Shown here: positions 35,373 to 46,407 of the stretch, one piece after another
How positions within the stretch are numbered: position 1 is the stretch's first letter
Layout: the number at the start of each line of letters is the position of its first letter
The notes under the pieces: model-generated
Told to the model about the DNA's origin: nothing
The model's database searches: none
The model's input: only the letters and a program-made list of their open reading frames with translations
Program-made: the position numbers and the translations under genes
Assembly (NCBI GenBank): GCA_021234155.1
Contig: JAJEKV010000052.1
Coordinates: forward strand, 5,437,606 to 5,501,605
Length of the DNA: 64,000 bases
Direction of reading: 5' to 3'
Origin: Isoetes taiwanensis
Lineage: Eukaryota; Streptophyta; Lycopodiopsida; Isoetales; Isoetaceae

Positions 35373-36285
35373 CTCCTTTTCTCGCTCTCCTTTTCTTCAC
35401 TTTATTGATGATGTTTGATTTCTTTTTTCATTATCAAATTTGTTTGAATTTCGATGCACCTACATTAGAACAAAACAAATTAAACAACCATTGCAAAGCA
35501 ATTTAAATTTTTTTATTAATAACACTCAAATGGCTACAATGAACACTCAAATACCTTCTAATGGCTACAACATAATCTTTTCATTGATATGGAATTATCT
35601 CCAATTGTCCCCCCGCATGGAATCAAGGCCGCCTAATTTTCATGTAACTCTTTGATTGAGACAGAATCATTTTTGTCATTCGTGAGCATCAAGTATAGCT
35701 TGAAATAGAATACCTTCTTTTGGAGTTGGACCCCGATCTTCTACTTCAACAGCGAGAAGCGGCAGATTGACTGTCGGTGATGATGCTTTCCCAAGTAGCG
35801 AGATTATTAAGTGCTACAAGTGCTTCATCCGTTGTTTGTTGCGAACTCTAAACTTGTATTCTCATCAGCCTCTAATGCATCTTTCAGATTCTTCTTGCTT
35901 CAATGGATAAGTCCTCTTAGGTGCTTCTCCTTTCCCCGCTTGCTTTATCTTTGCTTTTCGCTTCTTTGGAACCCGCACTTTTTTGATTTGGGTGAAAATT
36001 TCCTTTTCTTGAATGTTCCTTCACCACTTCTATCTATCTCTGTCACTCTCTTGATGTGACTCTGAATTTCCTTTCCCTCAACAACCTTCCCAAGGTTTTT
36101 TCGTAGCAGCTTCACCCCTCATCATCCTGTTAGTATAACATTATTTGCTCCAATCTTATAAGGGAGATCTTGAAGTTGAGGGTAGCAGAGCAAGATTTTA
36201 AAAGTTGATATCCTATCATGTACAATGGAAGGTGATCCTCATTTTCAAGCACCGCCTCGTCCACGAACCTTTGTCATACCAAGCT

Positions 36286-37387
36286 CTAAAAATAAAGGCC
36301 GATAGATGAAGTGCAAACAATGCATTTACCTTTAGCCACAAAGTCAGTACACATTAAGTGATACTCATGATCACATTTTAGTTTTACCGATAACCTTGTA
36401 ATTGTTTGGAGAATGCTAATCCACATGCAAAGACAAGCGCCCTCAAATAGCATGTAAGTCTCTACTAACCGCATTGACTCTAATTGGTGAAAATTTCATA
36501 CCTTCGGTTCTTCCAAGTTTTTGAGGTTTGATCTCAAGATTGAGAGAGGTTAGCATCCTTCATGTGAAGTTCACCTTGTAATTCATCCCTTCTTGATGCT
36601 GTGGTTTGGATTGACCTTCACAGAACTTGCCATTTTTTTTTCTTTGATAGGTCTCAAGCATAATACTTGTTTCAAGCTCAAGAATGTCTTTTTTCAACTC
36701 GAGTTACCCGCAAAGATTTTTGAGTTCTAATTCTTTTTCATTTGCTCAATATTATTGTTTATTCATACATTGCCACTTTAAAGCCTGGTTTGAGAGATCC
36801 TCTGCCGCCAATGTGACAAGGATGTCATTCAACTCCAATGCACAAGCTTCTCTCTCACTAGAAATTAGGGTGATCTCATTCTCGATCAGTTCTATATTCG
36901 TACAATTTTTGTGCTCAAAATAAAAGATTCCAATGCCAACTTCTTTTCCTCTTCGACTTCTCGCCTTCTTCTTCAGATATTTTTGGTTCCAATGATTAAG
37001 GCTTCCTACACCTCCTAGATTTCATAATTTGAGCTCCAAAGCCATTGAATTTACCTTGTGCTTTTCGTGGATTTTTTGTGCAGATATGCAATTTTCCATG
37101 CAAAAGCATAGGCTATATGTTTTCTTACCTCATTATTGCATAATCCCTCACTCGATAAAGCTTTTTATCAATATTTGTAATTGTTCTTCGGATGTGGGCA
37201 TTTCAAATAGATTTTTTATCGTTGTGTCCGAAGTAATCTCCTCTCTCAAACCCGATAGCCAATCTTCTTTGGTGATTTTTTTCCAAATATTTCATTTTAG
37301 AGCCGGAATTAGTCCATCATTCGACAATCCATGCATTTCCACAAAATCTTCTCATCACACCGCTTTGCCCCATTCGATGCTTTCCAT
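36286..37387 (-). pseudogene. Coiled-coil protein relic, second unit of element 1
   Basis: Reading inward from the right end, an ATG at 37387 opens MESIEWGKAV, then EDFVEMHGLSNDGLIPALK, KKITKEDWLSGLREEIT and a leucine-rich tail, in one frame interrupted by three TGA stops. After frame changes it continues NNEVRKHIAYAFAWKIAYLH, a long Glu/Lys/Leu coiled coil (LIENEITLISSEREACALEL) and LELKKDILELETSIML. The end (36286-36400) has CDHEYHLMC plus KGKCIVC, a spacing that recalls a RING-like zinc site, though only part of one. I do not recognise the protein. Its position, from near the TIR and convergent with the transposase, parallels the coiled-coil unit of element 2, but the two sequences are not obviously alike. 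Confidence 0.5.
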
Positions 37388-37616
37388 TTGGCTTTGGGAT
37401 GGCTATGGCGCCGAAAAATTCCCGGACTAAAAGCTATGGCTATGGCCGAGAAAGTTCGACTAAAAGCTATGGCTTATGGCTATGGCGCATTGATTTTATG
37501 GCGGGAACCGCCCCGGATTAATTCTGCGTGACCAAGCGCCGAGGATCCAAGTGCTTTTTAGGTGCCGGGTGTTTATCCACGTTTTTTTTTGATCACCCGG
37601 TATAGAATTTACACCC

Positions 37617-38369
37617 CCATGTTTGGCCAATCGATTTTGAAAATTGGCGGTCTCAAAGCATTAATTAACCTAATTAATCCATTTAAACCTTAATTCTTTT
37701 AAATTATAGGTTATTATCTTTAATTTAATCTCTTTTAGGTCAACCCCCTAGGTTACAATACCCCATGGTGGCGTACCTTTAGTGGGTGATGTGTCGGTAT
37801 ATTTATCACGTTATCTTAGTATGAATATATTACGATATCTGCGTAAAAATCGTGGAGCGTCACAGTTGCCCAAAAAGCAAGTTACGGTGAGGCTGCTGCG
37901 ACCGTTACTGCGATTCCATATTCTTTGGTGCACGACCTCCTTCAGTTGCCACCCAGTTATTTCTTTTACGCTTTCCGTCGGGGGCGTCCTCCCTGAAGTT
38001 CTTGCGATATTTGCACCAAAAGCATCCGCCCATATGCCGCCAAGCTCGGTGGCTATCTCGATCTTAGATAACTAGTTTACTCTATTACCATATGTATTAC
38101 TTATTACTCTACTGAATTCTAGTTTGTATTTCTACTACCTTACACATCGGACAAATATGCTTGGCCTAAGTAATCTACGTGAATCCTCCAAGTTTATGCA
38201 AATAACATTTAAATTTTGTGGTTTATGTTCCATTGCGTGCTAATAAATAAACCCAACCTTTACAAAAAGATTGCAAATCGTCTACTGCAAACCTTAGTGT
38301 GTGCTAATATATAGGATACCATCATGTTTAAACCAGCTTGAACCTTCGAGAACGAAGTCCACATGTTTT
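37617..38369. other. Non-genic stretch
   Basis: No gene is recognised. A 97-codon frame at 37782-38075 has no known motif. Confidence 0.45.
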
Positions 38370-38742
38370 AATTTCTTCTTTTTTTTTGTTAAACTCCGGT
38401 TTTAAGCGGATATATCATGGATATGCCTATGGCTTAAACGTGTCCATATTCCATAATAAGGGTGCCTGGTGCAAGCATTTTAGAATAATAAGGGTGCCCG
38501 GTGCAAGCATTTTAGAAGATGCTGCTAGACAAATTACTATAAATAATGCCTGCATTACTATAAATAATGCCTGCATATTCTCCAACATATTCCGTACGGG
38601 GCAAACCGTCCAGCAAATCCCTGATGGGGTCAAACTTGGATTTCCACCTCAGCATAAGATTTGACTCAAATCCTATGAATCCTATGCTGCAAGACCTTAA
38701 AAACCATGCAAAATAAAGTTAAAAAAAAAAAAAAAAAAAAAA
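38370..38742 (+). repeat. Dispersed repeat, copy 2, with internal duplications and poly-A tail
   Basis: Counterpart of 18395-18600. Inside it a 32-bp unit (AAGGGTGCC(T/C)GGTGCAAGC core) is repeated at 38453 and 38485, and a 21-bp unit, ATTACTATAAATAATGCCTGC, is repeated at 38533 and 38554. A 22-base A run ends the segment at 38721-38742, compatible with a SINE or LINE-mobilised tail, although the internal promoter boxes of a SINE are not convincing. Confidence 0.65.
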
Positions 38743-39961
38743 GGTAAACCTTCAGGAACAAGTCTACATTTTCCATAGCCTTGCAAAATGAAAGTCCAAA
38801 AAAAATTTGCCATGCAACAAAAAGTCTTCTTTTGACATAGCCATGCACTTATACCCCTATTTTTTAAATAAATGTATAATACGTATTATGTAGCACAATT
38901 ATTATACTATTACCATATAAATACCATATATGGAGAATCAAAGAAAGATTTTATAAGGAATACATACATTATACATCATAATTACAGAAAACGAAAAAGA
39001 AATGAAAACGGCGAGTCATTTTTGAAAACGGAAAACGAAAACGGCAAAAAAACGGCAAAGTACTCAAAAGATACAGAATAGGGTCATTTTACAAGAAAAT
39101 GCTATTAATTTACTCAAAAACAACATAATAAGAACTATATCAACTACAATAACTATAATAACTAAGAACTATAATAAAAACTACATAATAAGAAAATCGA
39201 CATATCAGCTTAGACAAATATGCAAATTTGCAGAACTGATAAATCAAGGATACAAAAGATTAGGAGATGATCAACAGATTCATCAATGACAGCAAATTTA
39301 GCATCTGTTGTAGCAGACTAACGTGGCTTAAGAAGAGCCTTGACTTTGAGCTATAATATTGGTAAGCTTAAATAAATTGCAGGTCCAAAAATGATTCTGT
39401 CATTGACATGACTGTTGGAGCAGCTGAGGAGGTAAATATCTTCATGCTTTTTATGTGCTTGTTTTCTCTCTTCGACATTGTTAACATGTGCAAGATGTAT
39501 ATAATATGCAGGCAAACCACAAAATTATAGATGAGAGGCAACCATTACTGCCAACTTGAACCTGTTCATGGCTATTTTTTTTAACACGAAGGTCCAAGTG
39601 GCCAAGCATTAGCAACTTGTACAGGGCATGGTATAGCTAATGTATATTCTGGGATTGCTGTGGTTTGGAGGATCACATGGAATGGTTTGCGACCAGCACT
39701 TGCTTCAAAATAATTTTACTTCTGTAGTCTAATCACGACTTATAGTAGCCTGAGTTCAGAACGAAAGATATCTCATCCTTGAAACTTTGAGCGATCAAGT
39801 TGTGGGTTGGGATCTATATTCCAGGGATCCAACATTTTCAAGATTGTTCTATGAAATATGAGACCTTCTTTTGTGAGCCTACATCACTGTCAAAGCTGAT
39901 GGACCAGAAATGAGAAGGATAAGAAGGGCAGCAAATGAGAAACACAGGCACGGGTTTAAAT
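38743..39961. other. Mostly non-genic, possible exon remnants
   Basis: AT-rich. Two short segments look exon-like: about 39383-39431 (SKNDSVIDMTVGAAEE, ending at a GTAAAT donor) and about 39512-39558 (ANHKIIDERQPLLPT). I cannot assign them to a gene. Confidence 0.3.
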
Positions 39962-40111
39962 CGTGGAAAGCATGTGGGTATAGATCTCAGCACTTCCAGT
40001 CCCGCATCCGCTAATTCTACTGCTATAACAGATGTGAAGCAGAGGATTTGGATCGATTATGATTCTAAGCAGAAGCTTCTGGAAGTTAATGAGTCTGTTG
40101 CTGCTAAATGA
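39962..40111 (+). pseudogene. L-type (legume) lectin domain fragment
   Basis: This is a 49-codon fragment of a legume-lectin fold, as found in plant L-type lectin receptor kinases. It reads RGKHVGIDLSTSSPASANST, matching the family NHVGIDxNS strand, then KQRIWIDYDSKQKLLEV, matching the WIDYDG..K.L.V strand, before a TGA. The rest of the lectin, the membrane segment and the kinase are absent, apart from possible upstream traces near 39820. It is a dead fragment. Confidence 0.75.
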
Positions 40112-43100
40112 CGTAAATTCAGTAGAAATAAAACACTTCCAAATATAGAAAATCAAAAGAAAAACTCACCTTTTAAGCCACATATAGAAATCTAAATCCG
40201 GAATCCATCCAAGAACAGAGTAGATTTGAGCGCCACCGACTGCTTTTTTATGTTTGCTTAGGTTTCATAAGGTTTGCGTTGAAAAAACTAAAACGAGGGT
40301 TTTTCTTTGAATGTTGCCGAAAAACGGCATTTTTGCCCTTTTTAGACAAAAACGGATTTCTTCATCGTTTTTAGCATGCGCGTTTTCGTTGGCGCCGTTT
40401 TCCAATTTGAAAACGGCAACTAGAAAAAATCCGTTTTTTTTTAGAAAACGGCCAAAACGGACTATGTTATACATACAAAAAAAAATTATTAGTATTATGG
40501 CTTGGCATGGCGCCATGGTGGCAATTAATATTGCCAACCGAAATTATTTGTTGGCTTCTAAAAAAATTTGATTGCTTTTACGAAACTTGGGGGAAAAGTT
40601 TTTCTTCTTCTTTCTTTTGTGATACAAAGTACTATGGGGCAGCAAATCGACTACTCTGTGGGCAGCTAATCGGTAGCTAAAATGCATGAATCGTGATCAG
40701 ATCCTCTCGAATTTGTTAGATCATGCCTTGGATTCACATATTTGGACGAGCCGAATCTTTGCATCCATTTGGGCGGCAAGAATCATGAAAGGAACTCGAA
40801 TACGAAGTCTTTGAAACGATTAAGGGCTCATCAAAAGCTTGGCCAATGCAAACTTATGGATATTTGCAAACGAGATCATCATCCGGAAGGGCAGAGAACC
40901 AAAACCAAACCAGGTTTGGTTCTTTACTGCTTCGCCTTGGATTGCATTGCTTCTTTTCTCACATGCAAATTTAACGCAGTTTGACCTTTTCTGACATTTC
41001 TGTACTGTATTGCTATGTACTATATCGCTATTGTTCCAAATATTGCGAGTGCATTGTTACGTTTAAGTATTTTAAGGAGAATTAAAAAATTAAGCCCCCG
41101 CATTGTTACTTTTACACTAACAATGCACATGAAAGTCTAATTTATATTATCCTTTGCAATTTGAAAGTCCACTTTTTAGAGTGACCTTAAAAAAAAAAGT
41201 AAGGGCAGCCCTTCAATTTCCAACCCTGGATTTGAGAGCCATAGTAAGAAGTCAACATGCAGGTCAACCTAGATGGAATCAAGGGGATTTGAACCCCCTG
41301 CCAGGATAGGCAAAGCCAGTGTTTCGCAAAATAACATTCCACATAATATACCATGTTTATAAAAGAGAAAAACAAATGTAAATTCAGGCAGTTTCTTTGT
41401 ATAATGAGTCCCTTAAGCACATTAAATGTGAGATTTACTTCATGGAATATGAAGTCCTAATAACTATAATCGCTCAATCCTATAATCGCTCAATCATGGC
41501 CACTGATCATGTGAATATTCCATGTCATATTCCAAATGCACAAAATATGGCCGTCCCTTGCAAGTCAAGATGGGGTCAAACCCCAATTTCCACGTCATCC
41601 TAAGGTGCACTACAACGTATTCCATCCAAGTCAACCAAGTACATACACAGCAGTAAAAAGAAGCAAACAGACTGATTTCAATAACACATCTCAATGACAA
41701 GCATGAAGAGGGGCGTCAGTAACACTACTCCATCAAAACAGAAATAAGATAGCTTAATAATATTCATGAAGAGAAAGCATGGGATTTTGAACCCCCCAAA
41801 AAAAAGCCGCCCTTAAAACCTCAAGATGAAAACCTTAAGACATAACCTGTTCAAGCCAAATACAAGCACACTCTTCCTGAGCCTGGCATGCCTCCAAGAG
41901 CTGAAGGAAGGCGGCACAACAGAAAAGGAGGCAGGATTTAGCACCAATTTTTGCAGGATTGGGACCGCACTCCATGAACCGCTGCACTGCCTTACGGAAC
42001 AGATTGGACAAGAGCCCGTGAACACAATACAAGCCCTTTTGCCAACGTCACCGAATAAAACGTGGGTCTTGCCATGCCCGCCTCGGACAAGTCTTATGCC
42101 CAAACAAACATAAAAAAAAATGCTAAAAATTTTTCAGCATAAGTCTGACAGCTATAAAGTACTGTGTAACAATTTAGCATGTAGGGCTATGGTCCATTCC
42201 AGAGATCCATTCTATAAACGTTGTTCTTGATGCATCTGCCTTTGGATTGTATGTGCTACAGGACAATCAGATTGCAAGGGCAATATTATTTGCAGGACCA
42301 TAAAATTCCTTCTGCAAGCTATGGCAAACCAGATATGTCATCCTTTTTTCTCATGAATCTGGCGGCAGCTTCCTATGCTTAAGCATTTGCTGGTGGAAAG
42401 CACTAAAGTCTGATCATCGTTGCTTTTTAGATGCTGTAAGATAAATTTATTTCCAAATTCCAAGCTCTGAGCCGTGTTCAAACGGATGCATAGTAGGATT
42501 TTGGTATCATGTATTAGATTTATGCCGATGTGATCATTCCATGGTGTTCAGGTGACTAATCGAGAGACCTGATTGGCATGCACAGCTTTCTTTGAACATG
42601 ACCAAGCTTTACATCAGGTAAGCTCTGATGTTATTATGTGAAAAGATCTAATTATCCACCAATTAATTGAAGCTAAGTGGTTCTATGATATAACATTTCG
42701 CATATCTAGGATAGGGCTTTACATGCCTCAACATGATACATGATATGCACTTGGCTTAATGAGACTCCTTTTCAGCTATTGCACAGATTGAAGAGCTAAA
42801 TTTAGTATTGAATCGAATGAATGTGATGCAATTTTGGTACATTGAACTTCGGCATTTTCATAACTTAGCAACAGTGCAATAGTAGTACTCATCTAGAGAG
42901 GGTCATCGAAAGGAAATTTAGCTATGCATTATATAGCAAATATCTTGAAATTGCCATTCTTGGTGGCCTTTAAAAAGTGCTGCCAACAAAACGTTCCATA
43001 ATCATAAGGAAATTCTGTAGCATTGTCAATGCACTTTGTGTGGCATTTTCGTTGTTATTACTATTTTTATTCTCTGATAGGCACTTTGAAGTAGATATGA

Positions 43101-43514
43101 AAGACATTTTCACACGCATATTAGTATCCTTCAGAACAACTGATAAAGTCAAAGCGATGTAGAAGGCCCCAGTGAAAGGAGGACAAGCACACAAATTGAG
43201 ACACATATATAGCGATGAGATGGATACAGAATTAAAATACAAGTCAATCTATAGCACTTTTGCATTGTGACCGAAAGGCAAGTATGTTATTTGGTTGATC
43301 GACATTATGGTTGCCATTAATAACAACTTCAGAGGCTAACCTACCAAAGAAATTGATACTTCTTCAGAGGCTAACCTACCAAAGTGTCTCTTTCAAATTG
43401 ATACTTATTCGGAACATGTTTCGGGAGAAGCGATTTGCGGCCTTGATTAATTTCAAAAGTTTGTAGTCTTAATCATCTCCGATTGTTATTATTGTTGTTA
43501 ACCGGTTATCATTA
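40112..43514. other. Non-genic stretch
   Basis: No gene is recognised. At 43327-43400 the phrase CTTCAGAGGCTAACCTACCA is duplicated with period 35. A GGTTCAAATCC word on the minus strand near 41290 resembles a tRNA B box, but no tRNA fold accompanies it. Frames at 40311-40571 and 41826-42113 have no known motif. Confidence 0.45.
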
Positions 43515-45505
43515 TTGCCACGCATTGAATATCACTTCCAAAACCTTAAGCGCACAAAAATAGAAAAAAAATGCTTATTGGTTGATACATTATGGAGTAA
43601 TGCATCTCTTTTTTCCCTGACGAAATTGCACAATGAACGGTTAATTGTCAAACAGGGGAACAAAATAAGAATGGGAAGAAAATGGTCTTGCATTGATGAG
43701 CTAGAGTTGACATTCGATTCCCAGAACTATATGCATGGAATGAGTCAAGTTGTTGAGCAATTACATATTGCATTTAAGAAGTCTTTTGGAGTTCCTGTGG
43801 GGATGGGATACTGCATCTAAATGTTCAATCTATTCATGCATAATCCTGCAGTTTGATTCTATGTATAGCTCACTCCCATTGATATAAGTCACCTTGCCCT
43901 CCAATAGTCACAGTTTTTGTTATAGCTCTATCCCAACCATTACCAAGTAACTGATTCTCTATCTTTTGAACACTCGTTGTTTAGATTTGACTTGATGGTG
44001 GTCTATTTTTTAGGAGGAGGGTGACGTGGAGCAATCCAGAGGATTTAAAGGGCAAGAGATTTTACATTATTTACGGCAACCACAAGATTTTGGCGCAAAA
44101 TAAGAACTCCTTTGTTCTATTGTTTCCAAGAACCGGAGCAAAGAACTAGAATTTGCTAAAGTATATGCTAGAAGAAGATCGAGAGTGCTAAATGGAAATC
44201 TCACTGACAAGGAATATATAGAGTTAAGTATTCAATGCAACGAAGTAATTGCAAACACCGCCTGAGAGAGCCACCGATTGAAAATCGCAACAACTTCGCC
44301 ATCGCACAAGGCTTATGGTCACCCTCCACAAGGACCGATAGGAACGGCTACTGACTTCGCTTGAAGGTATTTATTCACTTTCGCCGCCAACATCGCGACC
44401 GCGATCTTAATGACCTTTTGCTTCGGCAGGATTTTCATGAAATTGCAACGACCACTTTGAAAGTGCGAGAACTTAAAGATGAAAACAATTCATCTTTATG
44501 GATGAGAGGGTTTTCAAGAAGTTAATGGAAGTTGCGGACTGTGGGTGAACCGTAAGCTCGGCACGACCATGGTGAGTTTCGGACAAACCATCGAAAGAAT
44601 TCTTTAACAAGACCTGCCACGGTTGGTGAGGTATGTCGAATGCGAGGTGTCACAAATTTTCGATGAGATTATAGAAGGCAAGACGTATTTGAAGGTGCGC
44701 CGATGTGGTATAGCGGAGATTTGATTGCAAAACAACGGGCAACCGACATCAGAACCCTCACTTTTATGAGGCGCGAAATTTTATCTTATGCCACAAATTT
44801 GCTGCAAAAGGATTTCGGATAGCCGGGAGGAATTGCTTCGCTTTTCCCGATTTGACCGAACAGAGAATACTTGGATATATCGATCTGCGTCTGATGCACG
44901 TGAAGGCTAACTATAACAAGGATCATACACTAGGTAATCCATCGGTAGCCTTTCCGAGCTAATCCGAAATATTCTAAAGCCGAAGAGGCTAGAAAAAGAA
45001 AGGAAAAGAAAAATGTTGTCATAGCAAAGGACAAAGGATGGCATCCCTACTTCCTCCCAAGTGTCAGAGAATGCGACATTGATATTTATTGACATCCGAG
45101 GGATGAACAAGGTATGGATTGCAAGAAATACACAGACCTATTTACAAGGATAGCTACCATGACTACAGCCAAAGTTTATCACTTGGTTATTATCATGCGC
45201 CTCGTGAATTTGCCCAATTGTTTGACAAATCGAAAACAAATTCGAGGCGGTGGCCACCTATCTTTAGGTTCTTATGAAGAAATGGGATGGGAGAGCAAAC
45301 GAAGGGTGAAAGAATATCAGTACTATATTAGTCATATGTGCATTAACAGGAGTGATGTTCGTGTAGCACCTGTGCAAAACGAGAGTGGAGCTTCGCCTAT
45401 CTCCACAAAAGAAGGCTCCTAAGTCAACACCATTGCCTCCAATGCCGCTAACAGTAATGAGGATGCCGATGAGAAGATAAAAAGAAATTTCAGACTCTTT
45501 TTACT
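43515..45505. other. Unassigned, coding-like remnants upstream of the methyltransferase fragment
   Basis: A 101-codon plus-strand frame at 43515-43820 and a 102-codon frame at 45114-45422 have protein-like composition (for example KWSCIDELELTFDSQNYMHG) but no family I can name. They share strand and direction with the methyltransferase relic and may be its decayed upstream exons. The sequence between them is full of stops. Confidence 0.3.
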
Positions 45506-46407
45506 GTGCAAACCAAGATTCAAATGGGCAATGGAAGGAGATCTTGTATTGAAATGCCATTTTTGAAAACCTCGTATGCCTACCATATTGTTGAACAGCT
45601 GGTGCCCACTGACGGTTGCGTTCTGGATTTCTTTTCGGCTGGGACAGCTTCTCGTGTTGCTCTTATGCAAGGCAAAAAGAGCGTGGCCTTCGAAAGTTCA
45701 GGTAAAGTGTGCCGTTTCCTGAGGGCGTTCTTGGAAACGCTTGAGAAAATGGCCAATCAAAGTACGGGGGGGTCTGAAGAAGAGGAGAAAGCAGAGAATG
45801 CAGAGCCCTCGATCCCCTTACCGCCCAACATCAGTATCACCCAAAACACAGATATATCAAGGTTGGATACCATTTTGGAAAACCTCGATGCTAAGTCCTA
45901 CGAGGAGAGAATGCAAGAAACAAAGCGCTTGCTTGAAGAGACGGAAAAAGGTATAGAAGCCCTCAAGCCCACTTTTCAAAAATTAAGTGCACTTAATGAG
46001 AAGCTTGATGGGTTCATGCCATTCTTGACAGGCGAACATAAGTTTGAATACTTGGGCGTAGAGCACATGGAAGTAGACAATCAGCACATTGAAACAGACC
46101 AACAGCACATGGAAACGGACCAAGATGAGGCTGTTGGGACACAAGAGCATCAGGTACCAAGCAAGAAGCAGAAGCTCTTTCATCCACAGCAGATTGCTAC
46201 TCAATCGGAGAAAGAACTTATAGGCGTGAAATCTCGGGGGAGAGTGAAAAATGGGAGCCTGATTCACATGTGCAGCGCATCGCAAACGCCATGGGTGTTG
46301 AGATTCCAGAGGTCACAGGTTATTCAGAGATGGACACAACACAAGCTATGGAAATGGGTAGAGAGCATGTCATCCGCATGGCCAATGAAATGGGTGTGAT
46401 ACGATAA
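45506..46407 (+). pseudogene. N4/N6-type DNA methyltransferase-like C-terminal fragment with a long tail
   Basis: Residues about 18-75 match the C-terminal motifs X and I of beta-class DNA methyltransferases: MPFLKTSYAYHIVEQLVPTD (family: KP..L...I....P.G), then GCVLDFFSAGTASRVALMQG (family: VLDPFxGxGTT..AA...GR), then SVAFES (acidic end of the next strand). The catalytic DPPY motif, which lies upstream in this class, is not visible. A charged coiled-coil tail follows, containing three copies of a seven-residue unit (HMEVDNQ/HIETDQQ/HMETDQD; residues 187-207). Around the G run at 46236-46240 the frame shifts: the protein-like continuation (WEPDSHVQRIANAMGVEIPE) lies in another frame and stops at 46407. 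The Gly after the first Ser of motif I is replaced by Ala. Probably a decayed gene; family call moderate. Confidence 0.55.

Larger units (their letters stand above)
29742..37616 (+). mobile_element. Decayed DNA transposon, element 1 (7.9 kb)
   Basis: The left end starts GGGTGTAAATTCTATA, followed by GTGGTGTACAAAAC. The right end, read inward on the minus strand from 37616, starts with the same 16 bases and then diverges (CCGGGTGATC). The left half encodes the transposase-like protein on the plus strand (30110-34143). The right half carries minus-strand relics of a coiled-coil protein and an FCP1-like phosphatase. So transcription would run from both ends toward the middle, the same plan as element 2. 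No matching target duplication is evident: TACG lies before the left end and CCAT after the right. That suggests decay, or a boundary made by recombination between two elements. All genes carry stops and frameshifts, so the copy is old. Confidence 0.72.

Noticed and set aside
41270-41345. tRNA-like B box (GGTTCAAATCC) on the minus strand
   Set aside because: The T-arm-like stem is present, but I could not fit a D arm, anticodon arm and acceptor stem around it.
42200-42320. RNase H-like VLDASAFGLYVL text, possible retroelement
   Set aside because: Only one short motif, with no flanking reverse transcriptase or integrase signature in any frame.
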